Below, one piece after another: positions 12,192 through 25,425 of a stretch of 64,000 nucleotides of DNA (position 1 is its first letter; every line of letters starts with the position of its first letter). Under the pieces are notes generated by a model, which made no database searches, was not told the DNA's origin, and was given only the letters and a program-made list of their open reading frames with translations. The stretch is from Ampelomyces quisqualis (lineage: Eukaryota > Ascomycota > Dothideomycetes > Pleosporales > Phaeosphaeriaceae): the NCBI GenBank assembly GCA_018398575.1, contig JAGTXZ010000011.1, forward strand, positions 2,356,001-2,420,000, in the 5' to 3' direction. A program made the translations under genes and the position numbers.

Positions 12192-14996
12192 ACTAGCTTT
12201 TAAGGTAGCTTTTGAACCTAAACCTAACTATATATAGGCTAACTGTTACTGCGCCTTACTTAGTTTTAGCTAATAACTATAGCTAATACTAAGCTGCTAT
12301 TAGTAAGGAGTTCCTTAGATTTAGTTGTAAAGCAGTCTAATATATCCTAATACTTATTACAGTTTACTTGTAACAGCGCTTCTAAGGTGTTAAGTACTAG
12401 CTGTATAGAAACTGCGTTGTTCTTAATAGAAATAGAAGGACTAGGTCTGCCTATAAACTTAGATTTAACTTTAAGTAGGTTAACGTTACGTTTTAGAAAG
12501 CGCCTTTTAATCTTAGCTAAAATAGTCTTAGCCTAGTATATGTTACTAAGACTAGTAACTTAGCTCTATAGGTTATTAAAAGTCTTCTATTAGAGTATAC
12601 TGCGTTTGTTAAGAAAGCACTAGCTATTAGTAATAAAGCCTTTTAGTATTAGGCAGTTCTGCTTTAAATAACTAGTCTTATTGCAAACCTAACAGTTTAT
12701 CCTAAAGCTACTTAGCAGTTCTCTACTAAAACGTCTCTGTTAGAAGCCTTAATTGTTATTTAAGTAGCTATAGCTCTAGCTATTACGCTAGTAGTTGTTA
12801 TTTCTCTATACTTACTACTATTACCTATAGTTCTAATAGCCTTAGTTTTGTAGGGCTAGCTAAGGCATATATAGTTGCAGGGCTTCTAATTATTCTTTAG
12901 TTTGCTTGCAAACTAAAGCGTAGATAACTAGATTATTTATAACCTTTACTTTGCAAGAAGCCTATTACATACTCTATAGCTATTACTTAATAGTTATTTA
13001 GTTAAGCCTAAGCTGTAGCATTTTGTCTATAAGGTTATCTACTTTATTCTTTATAGGCGCAGCACTAGAAAGAGCTTACTTGCGCTAGTTTCTAGATAGA
13101 GTACTTTTTGTTAGTAACTAAAGAGTAGTAGGTTAGAAGCTTACTTCTAGCTTAACTTATAGTTTAAAGTTATTTTGTTAATATAGGACTAATAGTTATT
13201 TAGCTGTTAGTTTTACTTTAAACTCTACGTCTAGTTTAAAGGCTCTTATAGCTTCTGCTAGATTTAATATACGCGCTTCCTCTTCTACTTCTAGGCGCTT
13301 TACTAGATAGTCTTAGATCTTTTTGTACTTAAAGTCCTTTAGGGTGTCTATTTTTAGGCTAAACCTTTCTAGGATCTTTGTTACGTGTTAGAGAGGCAGT
13401 CCCTTAACAAGGTAGTAGCTGTAATAGTTCTTATTAATAGTGCCTGCTTAATACACCTTTTGCTGCAGATTTAAAAGTCCTACAAGTAGTCTCTAATCTT
13501 TAAGTCTAATCTGATTTAGTACTAACCTAGCTAGTGTTAAAAGTACTCTACTTATTCTTTCTATTAACCTTTGTTGTTGTTTTTAAAGCGCTGTTAGAGG
13601 CTATTGCAAAGCTCTCTCTATAAGTAGTTATCTTAGGCTTCTGCATATTCTTTAGATACTTGTATAATAGTTCTCTGCCTTAGCTTATAGTAGGTAACTA
13701 GCCTATTAATTATTATCTAGTCTGTAAAGCTGTAGTACTTTAAGAAGTCCTTAAAGCAGTCTAGAATGTCTGTAATATTAGTCCTATTAAATAATAGTAT
13801 GTTCTCTACTAGGTAGAATAGCAATTGCGTTATATATAATAGAGGCTACACTTAGTTAAGTAACTCTACTAGTTTCTAAAGAGCTCTTAATATTAAGTTA
13901 TCTTAGCCTATACTTCTGCGCCTAGCGTACTCTTCTAATAGCTATTTAGCCTACTCTTCTAGCACACTACTTATATTAGCGCTAGCTTCTTTTATTAACT
14001 CTATAGGTATTAATAGTAGTAAGGCTTTCTGTCTGTTAGAGTACTTAAGGTGTTAACAGCTTAATATATTATTAGGTAGTTTTGTGTTATTTCTGCGTTA
14101 CTTTTGTAAGCTACCTAAATAGTAGTTAGAGCTTATCTAAATAAACTAAAGAAGGGTAATAGCCTAGAAGACTAGGACTAAAGTTACTACTTTATAGAAG
14201 GTTGCTACTAATGTCTAATAGAGCTTTTGTTATAAAGTCTACTAATTTCTTTCTAATTTCTTTATACTTGCTGTCTAAGTAATTGTTAGTGTCTTCTTCT
14301 TTCTAACTACTTGTTTTAATATCTTCTTTAGTCTGCTCTTAGTTATTTCTACTATCTATACTCTAGAACTTCTTTAGTATACTATATACTTAGTAAGGCG
14401 CAATAACTTTGGACTTTTACTTAGCCTAATATAGCTTTAGCTATAGGCTACGTCTTACTTCTTTGGCTATTACTTTGCTTTTTAGAGTCTACTCAATTCT
14501 CTTTCTAACTTAGTCTTAAAAGTTAGTAATCTAGATCCTTTAGATAAGTGTTACTCTAGACTCTCTAGATAGGCGTTGCTCTAGATCCTCTTTTCTATTC
14601 TTCTAATTTTAGAGTACTAACTCTATGTCTTTAGAATAGATACTAATTATATTCTAGAGATAACTATAGTAGCTTACTTAACACTTGTTAGACTGTTACG
14701 TTTCTATAATTCCTAGGTTACAAGAACTATAGAAAAGCGTAGGTATATGCGCAGGTAAGCAGCCTCCTAAGGCCTAGGCTAATAGAAATTTAGAGTTGTA
14801 ATCAGTTACTATATATAGTAGAGTGTTATTTACCTTTAAGGCCTATTAGATTTGATATAGAATTAAATATATTATTATTAGGTGTGTGTATGTTAGTTGT
14901 TATTCTTTAATAGCCCTTTAGCTATTATATCTTGTCTATACTCTTAGCTGTATCCTAAGCGTTCTTTAGACTTACTTTCTATGTTACTTTACTACA
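12192..14996 (-). mobile_element. gypsy-3 copy 1: LTR/gag end only
   Basis: 2.8 kb closely matching 26970-30221 (copy 2) in the same order and orientation. All three copies stop at the same terminus, ACTTTACTACA on the plus strand, i.e. TGTAGTAAAGTAA on the minus strand (14996, 30221, 43494), the expected TG start of an LTR. On the minus strand a charged, helix-rich reading is visible (about 14640-14230, e.g. KNRKEDLEQRL), consistent with a gag, but no knuckle was found. Its continuation (pol) was displaced by the insertion of gypsy-2 at 12191/12192. Confidence 0.65.
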
Positions 14997-17969
14997 TCTC
15001 TCTCCTAATCTATAGAAAGAGACCTCTTTTCTTTTATACTAAACGCAAAACTAAAATGCTTAAACAAAAGAACTAACTCTTAAGAAAAAATAACTCTAAA
15101 CTTTTTGTAATACCAAAATAGTAACTAACAGGCCTTTAGTAAAGATTCTAACTAAAGAAGCAGTCTCTGTTTACAATCTTTCTCTATCTCTTTATATTAC
15201 TAACTAAATCTCTCTTACCTAAACGCTAAAGCGCTATTAGCCTATATTATTCTAACTTTACCTAGTATTATAGCAGCGTTGCCTAGATAGACTTACGTTG
15301 CAACTGCAAACGCTTTAGACTACTTCTATTATAATAACTCTTGTACTAGTTAACTTTACTTTACCTTTAGCTCTACTCTCTTTTTAGCTACTCTACTTGT
15401 TATTTAGTTCTCTATTACTCTTATTACTAGCTGCTTACTCTATGCCTCTTTCTTTCTTAACCTGCCTAATACGCAGCTTTACTACTACTGTATTGCAATT
15501 GGCTACTTAACTTCTCTACCTTATTAATAGGTATCTTAACTAGCTCTAGCTTAGTTTACATTATTTGCTTGTTACTCTTCTACCTTACTACTACTTTTTG
15601 CTTTTAAGAGCAACTTATCTGCACGCAGTTACACTACTTTACTCTAGCTTTTACTCTACTTTCTTACCTACTTAGCTGCTTCTCTTAAGCAACTTATTAC
15701 ATTCTTATATTAAAGTATTATATTTCTAATTTAGCTACTGCTAACAGCTGCTTAGTTAACGCTTTGCCTTTAATTAATTAGAGATTTCCTAATACACGTA
15801 GCTAACACTCTCTTAGTCTACTATTAGTATCTTGCCTTTATCTCTAAGCTATAATAAAGAATAAGCTTATTTTTAGACCTAGTAGAGATACTTGCTTTCT
15901 AGTCTACAGGTATCTAGTTAACTGTTCTAGCTATAGTAATATAATTAACTAAAGTAAGTGCTAGTTCTTTAATAAGTTAAACTAAACGTTTACTAACATT
16001 TACTCTAGTTAAATCTAACAAAGATAGAAAGCTAAGCTACTCTCTTATTGCTAAGCTTTAGTTAGTCTTTGTTGCCCTTAAGTCTGTAGGAAAAACATCT
16101 AGGCCTTATCTATTACTACTTGCTATTAGCTCTTATTTAGAAGCTAAGTAGGTAAGCTTAGTTGTTAAAACTAATAGGCCTCTACATATTAACTACGGTG
16201 GTAAATGAGTACCCAACTAGGATAATTGGTTTCTCCTTAATAGCTTAGGCAATATTAGTGCTAGAAAGATTGTTAGTAAGCCATTTTATAGCCCCATAAT
16301 AGGGCTACGCACAGACGCAAAAACTTCCTCAAACGGACTAGTATTCGCTAAGATAACGCTAAAATGACAGGTGGGTACCCCAATCTAACCCAATCGGTGG
16401 GTTGCCCCATAACTTCGTCAATACTAGTCGAAATCGGGATATTTTTGAACAGTTATAAGGCGGCTAAGTAGATCTATAAAATTGTAATAGAAAACTAAGC
16501 CTCAACTCTACTAGATTTAAAAATAGAGACAACTTATCTACTAGCCTAATATTAACAAGTTGCTTTCTACTCTAGGCAATTACTTTAGCTTTAAGAACAA
16601 CTCTAGAGCTAAGAAGCATAAGATCTATAACGCCTGCATTAAGAGCTTAATCTTAAGCTATACTAACTGCGCTATTAACATAGCTTCTATTAAGGGTAAG
16701 TCTAAGCACTTATATAGTTACTGCGTAAGAGCTATTTATATATTTAAGTCTACTAGCTTATATATATAGTTTACGTTCTAGGGTAAGCTGCTAAATAATA
16801 GTACTTGTAGCAACTACTTGTTCTCTTCTACTAAAGAGTAGTGTTTAATAAATTGTAAGTAGCTAACGCCTTTTTAGTTATTCTTTTTTATTATTTTTTA
16901 GAGTTATTTGCTAATTATTTATAGGCACTCTAGTTATTCCACGCAGCGTTAAGGGTACTAGAGCTGTTAAGCTCTTCTATATTACTCCTAGCTCTCTTAT
17001 TCTTAATAACTTGCCCTCTAAGAATTTACGTAACTATAGTTTATTAACTCTAGTAAAGAAACTTAGTAGCTTTAGAGCTCTAAGTAAGTCTAGGCTATTA
17101 GATTTTGCAAAGTTGTTAGCTAGGAAAGCTTGTTAAAGCCTAGACTTTAATGCTAGCAAGGTCTCTAAAAACTCTTCTAAAGCTAGCTATAACTCTAAGG
17201 GGCTCTTAGGCACTCTATCTTCTAGTAAGCGTTACATTTCTAGTCTATCTATAAAGAGATGTAGAGTTAAGAAGTTGCCTTGCAAGAAGGCTTAGTTAGA
17301 TCTTAAGTTAGCTGTAGTTAATAAGAATATTAAGAAGAATGCTAATAATACTATCAATGCTATTACTAATAAGGCTTTAGCTTAGCTTAATATTAGAAGG
17401 CCTTTAACTAGTGCAAAGCGTAGCGTTAATAATACTAGCCTAGAAGCTAGCAATAGCAATCTATTAGTTAGAGATATTAATATAGATACCTTAAGTAATA
17501 GCTTAAGTAGTCTAAATAACTCTTCTAATAATTAGATTTTTCTATTATAAATCTTGTTTTTGTAGTAGCTTGCTGTAAAATTAACTCTCTTCTTTTAACG
17601 CATCTTTAGAGTTTATAGCTATACTAGAAGGCACTACTTTCTCTTTCTCTTGTAAAAAAAAGCCTTTTCTTTTTTTTAATTTTCTTATTACCTAATACTC
17701 TGTTACTGCTATTTGTTATTTTTCTCTTACTTAACTAGCGCGTTTTTAAGCGCGTTGTTTTAACTGCGCGTTACCTAGGCTTTTACTAAATCCTTTACCT
17801 TACCTTTACTTCTATACTTCTCTTTTTAAGCCTATCTCTTACTTTACTTAGTATAGATTTCTATACTACTACTTAATATTGTCTGCTTATTTGCTTTCTG
17901 CTGCGCCTAACGCTGCCTTTGCCTGCTCTTTAATCTCTCTATAGGCTATAGCCTAGTCCTAAGAGCAGT
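14997..17969. other. RIP-degraded coding-like region, family not recognised
   Basis: Excluding the 355-bp element at 16194-16548. The plus strand reads through 15130-16190 and 16557-17535 with stops almost only at TAG/TAA (former Gln), and the frame crosses the small element once that is removed. The minus strand of 15000-16190 also gives a plausible charged protein. The orientation is therefore uncertain. The plus reading at 17200-17535 is Ser/Asn/Lys-rich and ends at a double stop near 17535. I see no catalytic motif. 17540-17969 is AT-rich with nothing recognisable. An apparent 69-codon ORF at 16560-16769 is a chance surviving piece. Confidence 0.35.
16194..16548 (-). mobile_element. 355-bp TIR element, copy 1 (little mutated)
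   Basis: Flanked by a perfect 8-bp target duplication ATATTAAC (16186-16193 and 16549-16556). The ends are inverted: TACGGTGGTAAATGAG on the left and CTTATCTACTAGCCTA on the right. It has the same length as, and is the reverse complement of, 23201-23555. It keeps many CpA/TpG sites around 16300-16420, so it is much less RIP-mutated than its surroundings. There is no ORF. Ends and 8-bp duplications match those of the hAT elements in this window, so it is probably mobilised by such a transposase. Confidence 0.9.
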
Positions 17970-17971
17970 CT

Positions 17972-18826
17972 TGTTAGGAAAATACAACGTTAGCGACATC
18001 TGCAACATTAGCAACACTGTTAGAACAGTTAACTAAACAGTTCTCAACTGTACTTAACTGTCCCTAGGGTCCCCTATTTGTTCTGGCTGCCTAATTAGAC
18101 TAAAACGCTTAAATTAATTTGCCTGATCTACTAGACCTACCTGCCCCACCCACGCCATTACGTTATTATCTTAAAAAGCAAAAATATAGAGCTTAATGTT
18201 CTCTTTAAAACTTACTTTTTAGATTTCTTATAGCTGCTCTTGTTGTTAAGATGCACAGCAGTAAAGTTTGTAACTTTTTAATGTTCTTTGCTAAGGCTTG
18301 TTTTCGCTAAAGCTCTAGCACTTTAACTAGATAATATATTATATTTTTTTTTAAAAAAATAGTAACTAAAGTGTAGATTTTACTCTAGGACTATTTTATT
18401 TTAATATATTATAGTGTAGGCGTTGAGATCTATTGTGTTGAACGTACTTTAAAGTTGTTTTAAAAAAGTTTATAACTTCAACGCGCTATATCTTAATAAC
18501 TAGACTAGCTATTAAAATTCTGAATAGTGCATTTTAAAGAGGAGATTCCACTCTATATGTTAAGTCTTTAAAACAATTACGTAATCCAAAATGTACAGTG
18601 ATACAGTCACGTAAGTAAAATTAGCAACATTAGCAACACTAGCAACACTAGCAACACTAGCAACACAGGCAACATAGCTAACTTGCTTTTAGGTTACTAT
18701 TAGGTTGCTAGCGACTAGAAGTGAGTAGGGCAACTTTAGCAAATTGTCTAGTAGACAGTATTGCTGTTGGGCTGCCGCGGGTTGCAGCAATTGGGCTAAT
18801 TAGATTAATCTTAAATTTTCCTAACG
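17972..18826 (-). mobile_element. Foldback TIR element, copy a (about 855 bp)
   Basis: Ends TGTTAGGAAAA and TTTTCCTAACG, with the dinucleotide CT on both sides (17970-17971, 18827-18828). It is inverted relative to the copies at 24580, 48503 and 56731. Near each end are short direct repeats of a GTTGCTAGT / GTCGCTAAT unit (here as AGCAACACT repeated at 18620-18665). The two halves pair with each other over several hundred bases. No ORF. The superfamily is not clear: a 2-bp duplication would fit Tc1/mariner if it were always TA, but it is not. Confidence 0.85.
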
Positions 18827-18828
18827 CT

Positions 18829-20600
18829 GTAGCACTCTTCTACTCCTCTTCTATCTAGTAAGGCTGCTAAGGCTTTAACTATAGTGTATAGGCTGTTGCC
18901 TAAGCTACTACTGTTTAGAGAGCTGTTTGCTAAGCCTGTAGCTACTAAGTAACTTTTGCTAGCTCTTTAAACTCTTCTAACAACTTCTGTATTACCTTTA
19001 CCTAACGCTACTACTTTAGCTACAATTAATAAGCTTCTTTAGCAGCTTAAACACGTGTTACTCTAAAATCTTTACCTATATAGCTTAATTCTGTGTCTAT
19101 TATACTTGCCTATTACTATTGCTTTAGAGTCTAGTAATAAGTTCTATAATATAGTATAGTTAATCTCTAGAGATTTGCCTAGTTTCTTTAATAATAGCTT
19201 AGGGTTTCTTAACAGTAACCTAGGCTTCTCTAACAATAACTTAGGCTTTTCTAGGTTATCTATTAAAGTTCTAACAACTCCTTAGGCTTGCAGTAAGCTA
19301 GTTAAGACTTAAGGTATAAGTAATAATAAGCTTTAAGCTTAGATTGCCTAGCATTGTACGCTAACTCCAATAGCCTTTTTACCTACTTCTTAGTCTATTA
19401 CTTAGATATCTTCTGTAAAGCTAATCTTTTCTAGTTATTGTAGCAATAAGACTTTAAAGCTGTACATCTATAAGAAGGTTACTTCTTCTTATAATACTAT
19501 CTATAACTAGCGTAAGTAGTTTCTAAATAACTTGTTAGCTATTTTAGACTAATTTATTTGTAGTTATAGTAATATTATCTAGCTAAATTACTATTAAGGT
19601 TATTACTTAGCTCTAGCACATGCTTTTTAAGGTTAAAACTAACAGAAGAAGCTTTCTTCTGCTGCTCGTTAACTGCGCCCTGTCTTCTAAGCTTATAGAA
19701 GAAAGTAGATGTAAGCTAGCTATCTAGTTTAACTTCTTTAATATAAAGACTAATAGAATCTTAGTTAAGAACTACTTTTGCTTGGGTATAGGCTATAACT
19801 TTCTTATAGACAATCTAGCTACACTTATTCTATATTATAGTTAGTCCGCTTACATTTACCTAGACTCTAGCTAGTATAACGTTTAGCCTTGCAGCTGCTG
19901 CACAAAGAGTAATTGCAAATACGCTTTAAGTAAGTACTATAGTATTGTTTATAATAGTAAGTAGCTACTCTATAGTACTTATACTAATTACTTCTACAAT
20001 ATAAGCTTTTAGGCTTATTCTTACATAGGTAAGTTGCTAACTCTTGTTTAGAAAAATCTTCTCTAGAACCTTATTTAGAATTCTGCTAATATTGTAGCAA
20101 CGCAGGAGATTTAAAGTAATCTATTAATTAAAATAGCCTTAACACCTATAACATTCTACTTACGCTGCCTATTTCTACTATATAGAGTTTTAGAGAATAT
20201 GCGTCTTGCTTATAGTTTCTTGTTTTAACCTGCTAGGCTACTATAAGGTTTAATTAGAGTTTGTTTATTTAGGGTAGGCTACTACGCAATATAGCTAATA
20301 ACAAGAGCTATTGTAGTAGAAAGTCTTGCGTAACTAAAGAGCTGCTAAAGCTCTCTAATAATAGCAACTCTAATTTTTATTCTAGCTAGGCTGTTAAACT
20401 AGATTCTAAATCTAGGTCTAAAGATAAGGCTAGTAAGTCTATAGATACTATTGCTAAGAATGCTATTAATAATAGGAATAAGCTAGAGGTTAATGTTAAT
20501 GTACCTATTAATGCTAGTAATAATACTACTGCTTCTTCTAAAGCTTTAGTATATTTAGAAGTTTAGGCTTAAATGCCTTGTAGTGTTGCGCTAATATAGC
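18829..20600. other. RIP-degraded coding-like region, family not recognised
   Basis: The plus strand at about 19400-20580 reads with stops at Gln positions only and ends in a Ser/Asn/Lys-rich tail similar in composition to that at 17200-17535. The minus strand at about 19900-19750 gives a Cys-rich segment (CNYSLCSSCKAKRY, then further Cys), which could be a zinc-binding part of a gag. I cannot choose between the strands. It lies where the 3' end of gypsy-3 copy 2 would be expected, but no LTR was found. Confidence 0.3.
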
Positions 20601-23200
20601 TTCTAAATAGCAAATACATAGATTAAACTTAACAGTGTTGTTTTAGAAGACCTATAGAATTATTATAAGCTGCTGTGTAATGTAGTTGCTCTTATTGTCT
20701 ACTTTTTATCTTGTAGATACTTTAAAGCTATTTTAACAACTTTGTATTTAGATCTGTTAAAGTTTAAGTCTTTCTTAATGTGCACTCTAATAGCTCTTTA
20801 GCGCAACTCTACTAATTGTTCTAAATCTAAACATTTATCCTTATTTGCTTCTATAGTATTCTTAAGCTGCTAAGAGCACTAGCGCGCTACTAATTCTCCT
20901 ACTAGTTGTAGGATATCCTGTCTATAGCTAGAGAGTGTCTAGTCTTTAGTCTTATTAGTAGATAATCTCTATTTAATAAGCTTCAGCTCTATTCTAGTAC
21001 ACTAATAGAACTTCTTTAACCTGTTACCTAGCGTATAGCTTTAAAATAGTGCTCTATTAAGCTCCTTAAGGTTATACTAGCCCTTCTCTCTAACTTTATA
21101 TATTCTAAATAGCTCTTGCTATTTTAGAAGAAAGTTACTAAGCACTAATTAGTTGTTGTTATAGTAGGAATCTCTAAGTAAAACTAAGTTGCTAACTTTT
21201 AGTTTATCTGCTCTAGTAACTCTGTTCATATTAAAGTAGTCCTTGTTATTGTTTCTTAGTTAGACTATTCTAGTAATAGACTCTTGCAACCTAATATTTC
21301 TCTTTTTAAATTAATAAGCTCTTATAGCTAAGAGCAAAGTAGTAATAGTTACTTCTTTCTAGAGTAGAGTCTACTAGGTTAGTATACACAATTTAATAGG
21401 CAGTACGTGCTTGCAACTATATATAAGAAAAGCTAGAGTCTTTCTAGTAGTATACTTAACACTAGTCTAATTAGCCTATAGAACTTAGTCTAAGTAGTTA
21501 ACTTATATTCTACTAAGCTTCTTTAAGGCATCTACTATTAGCGCGTGTCCTTGTTAAATTAAGCCTTAACTTTGTAGATAATAGGCACTAGCTACTACTC
21601 TATAGATTTTAAATTACTGTTGCAGGTTAATTAGTAGATGCTTGTTTTTAGAGCCTCTATTAACTAAAATTTTAAGTAGTAGGCTCTATTAGCAGAAGAC
21701 TTTTTGTTCTAGAAACTAAATAATAGATGCTAAGTCTGCGTTTAATAGGGCTTTAGCTTTAACCTACTGCGTTATAGTATATTAGGCTCCTACAAGAAAC
21801 TTCTTGCCTCTAGCTAAAGGTATATAGACTACGTCTATTAATATCTAGCCAAAGAGCATTATTAGAGAGGTTATTAGCTAGAGTTTCTCTTAAACTATTA
21901 CTAAGGCGTATACTTAACACTCTAGGTATAACTTAATATAGGACTTAACGTCCTTGTATTGTCTTTCTTAATAATAACGCGCCCACACTTTGCGCTATAT
22001 ACCTTCTTTCTCTTAGTGCCCTAACTTATTATGTATAGCTTTTATAATAGCTAAGTGCTCTTTAGGCTTATCTATAATCTATTGTAGTAGCTATCCTCTA
22101 GTTAGTATTAAGAAAAGGTGCCTCTCCCTTACTATTAATTTAAGTACTTTTCTTATAAACTTTTTTATTTTGGCTCTTAGAAGACTATTAGGCTAGTAGT
22201 AGAATAGAATCTATTAAGCCTAAGCCTAAGACTCTTTGCTGTAGGCTTTATCTAGCAGGTTTTCTTTAAAACTAACGTTAGCCTTACATACTCTATAACG
22301 TAGATTAGATACGCGCAGCTGTAAGGCAATAGTAAGCTATACTAAATTTAGATAAGCGTTAATAAAATTCTTAATATCTTCTTCTAACTCCTTAGGTAGC
22401 TCTTACCCTAGCTCCTTAGGTCTTCTTTAAAGAGTGTTAGCTACTACATTTTTCTTACATTTAATATAGACTATATTAAATTCTTATATATTAAAAAGCG
22501 CTAGCTACTATATAATAAAGGCTCTTAGTAAGTTAGTTACACTTTGCTAAAGCTATGTAACTAGTGTCTTTGCGTCTATTTCTATAATAAACTCTACTTT
22601 ATACAAGTAAGTCTAAAACTTCTTTAGTGCTAAGAGTAAGCCTTTGCATTTATGTTTTCCTAAGTCTTAATTTTGTTTAGATTTAAACTAAACCTTACTT
22701 TTATACTAGATAGGGTGCTAACAACCTTTTAGATCTAGCTGCATAAGAACTGCGCCCTAACTCTTTTAGCTACTATTAATAGATACAAAGATTAAGAGTA
22801 ATAGCTTATTATAAGAGATAGAGATAAGTGCTAGCGTAGAGTGTAGTATGTGCTTTAATTTATCTATTGCGCTCTATTATTCTAAAGACTACTTAAAGAG
22901 CGCATTCTTGCGTAGCAGGCAAAATAGTAGCTCTAAAATAATAGCAAAATGCTTAATCTATACTCTATAATATACACATATACTAATAAACATTTAAACG
23001 TCCTTTTGGTCTCTGCAGAGTAGCTAGAAGAGTATTTTCTTAATTTTCTTATAGTTAAGATAGTAGCTGGTAGCGTTAACACAATAACCTACTACAACTA
23101 TAGACGCGTAACAGAAGTCTAATTTATAGCCTAATATTATAGCTTCTGCGCGCTTAATATCTACTAATACAGTGTCTATATTGCAGAAGTGTTCTGCAAC

Positions 23201-23555
23201 TAGGCTAGTAAATAGGCTGTCTCTACTTTTAAATCTAGTAGAGTTAAGGCTTGGTTTTCTATTACGTTTTTATAGATCTGGATAGCCGCCTTATAACTGT
23301 TCAAAAATTTCCCGATTTGGACTAGTATTGACGAAGTTATAGGGCAACCTACCAATTGGGTTGAATTGAAGTACCTACCTGTTATTTTAGCTTTATCTCA
23401 GCGAATACTAGTATTTTTTAGGTAATGTTTACGTTTGTAGAAAGCCCTAATGTAGAGCTTTAAAATAGCTTACTAAAAATCTTTCTAGCACTAATATTGC
23501 CTAAGCTATTAAGGAGAAACTAATTACCCTAGTTAGGTACTTATTTACTACTATA
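23201..23555 (+). mobile_element. 355-bp TIR element, copy 2, inside gypsy-3 RT
   Basis: Perfect 8-bp target duplication TCTGCAAC (23193-23200 and 23556-23563). Ends TAGGCTAGTAAATAGG and CTTATTTACTACTATA are inverted repeats. It is the same length as the copy at 16194-16548 and its reverse complement. It interrupts the RT reading between KYVADI and the LVAEHF segment of gypsy-3. More RIP-mutated than copy 1. Confidence 0.92.
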
Positions 23556-24579
23556 TCTGCAACGTATTTCCTAATACCTAGTTTAATCTCTATTCTGTTA
23601 TAGTAGAACTTTAGTTCTTTAATGCAAACACTATCTAAGTAAGGCCTACAGCGTTCTAGAATAGAATCTTAGTATATCTTAGTTATAACACATACAAATT
23701 TAGCAACTAAATTTATTATATCTATAGGTAATATACACTAGTGTACTAGTCTAATAGGTATATAGAATACTATTACGTCTTAAGAGTTCTTGTGCAGCTC
23801 TACTTAGTTGTATCCTAAAAAGAAGTTAAGTAAGCTTATAATTACGCAACTAGCAAAATCTTCTACAAATTTATCTAGATTAAGTAGTAGGTTTGCGTTG
23901 CAAATTATAACTTTATTAATCTTTTATATATTGTTAATAAGCTAATATCCTTTGTCTTTCTTAGCTACTAGAAACTATAGGTTTTAGTACTAGCTTCTGC
24001 ACAGTTTAAGAGCCTCTTAGTTAATACATTTCTATACTATTTTAACTACTACTTTTCTAAGTTTTTAGGAGATAGAAAACTAATTAGCTTGCTACGCCTT
24101 ATAAGAAATAGTGTTAATTTTAATTAGGGGTACTACCTTATAGCTAACTTACTCTAATTTACTAAAGTTCTAGGCTAGAGTAGCTTCTTGTTAGTAAAGT
24201 AGCTTCTCTAGCATAGCTTGTTCTTATAGGAGTAAGTCTAAAGAGATCTTTATCTTTAACAGGCGTTTAGGCGTAAGCTTTATGCCTCTAAAGAACTTTG
24301 CGTATTGTAGCTTAAAGTAGCTTAAGAATAGAGCGTTTTTCTTATTTATTCTTCTTGTTTAGTACTTATTAAGCGCGCGCACGTTCTTTCTAGTCTTTGT
24401 ATTTACTAATATCTCTTAGAACCTATCTTAAGTTATCTACTAGCTAGACCTTTTAAGCTTTTTGCTTATATAGAGTACTAACGTTAAAGAAGACGTTGTT
24501 TAACTATAGATTAGTTATGCACTTTAGCTAAACTATTATTACTTTAATAAGTAACCTTTTCTTGCTAGTTACTTTACTA

Positions 24580-25425
24580 CGTTAGGAAAATTTAAGATTA
24601 ATCTAATTAGCCTAATTGCTGCGACCTGCGGCAGCCCAACAGCAATACTGTCTACTAGACAATTTGCTAAAGTCGCCCCACTTATTTCTAGTTGCTAGCA
24701 ACCTAACAGTAACTTAACAGCAAGTTAGCTGTGTTACCTGTGTTGCTAGTGTCGCTAGTGTCGCTAATGTCGCCAATTTTACTCACGTAACTGTATCACT
24801 GTATATTTCAGATTACGTAATTGTTTTAAAGACTTAAAATATAGAGTAGAATCTCCTCTTTAAAATGCACTATTCAGAATTTTAATAGCTAGTCCAGTTA
24901 TTGAGATATATCGCGTTAAAGTTATAAACTTTTTTAAAACAACTTTAAAGTACGTTCAACACAATAGATCTCAACGCCTACACTATAATATATTAAAATA
25001 AAATAGTCCTAGAGTAAAATCTACACTTTAGTTACTATTTTTTTAAAAAAAAATATAATATATTATCTAGTTAAAGTGCTAGAGCTTTAGCGAAAACAAG
25101 CATTAGCAAAGAACATTAAAAAGTTACAAACTTTACTACTGTACATCTCAACAACAAGAGCAGCTATAAGAAATCTAAAAAGTACGTTTTAAAGAGAACA
25201 TTAAGCTCTATATTTTTGCTTTTTAGAATAATAACGTAATGGCGTGGGTGGGGCAGGTGGGTCTAGTAGATCAGGCAGATTAATTTAAGCGTTTCAGTCT
25301 AATTAGGCGGCTAGAACAAATAGGGGACCCTAGGGACAGTTAAGTACGGTCAAGAACTGTCTAGTTAACTGTTCTAACAGTGTTGCTAATGTCGCGGATG
25401 TTGCTAACGTTGTATTTTCCTGACG
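24580..25425 (+). mobile_element. Foldback TIR element, copy b (846 bp)
   Basis: Ends CGTTAGGAAAA and TTTTCCTGACG, flanked by TA on both sides (24578-24579, 25426-25427). A subterminal array of GTCGCTAGT/GTCGCTAAT units lies at 24740-24775, and a matching set of GTTGCTAAT/GTCGCGGAT units at 25380-25410. The arms (about 24800-24920 and 25120-25240) are mutually complementary. It is inserted in the gypsy-3 pol upstream of the RT core. Confidence 0.88.

Noticed and set aside
16560..16769. 69-codon plus-strand ORF
   Set aside because: A surviving piece of the longer decayed frame 15.1-17.5 kb, starting right at the edge of the 355-bp element; no separate gene.
16194..23555. A single 7.4-kb DNA transposon with 355-bp inverted ends
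   Set aside because: Each 355-bp end has its own complete pair of TIRs and its own target octamer (ATATTAAC, TCTGCAAC), and the gypsy-3 frame continues across the second; they are two separate insertions.
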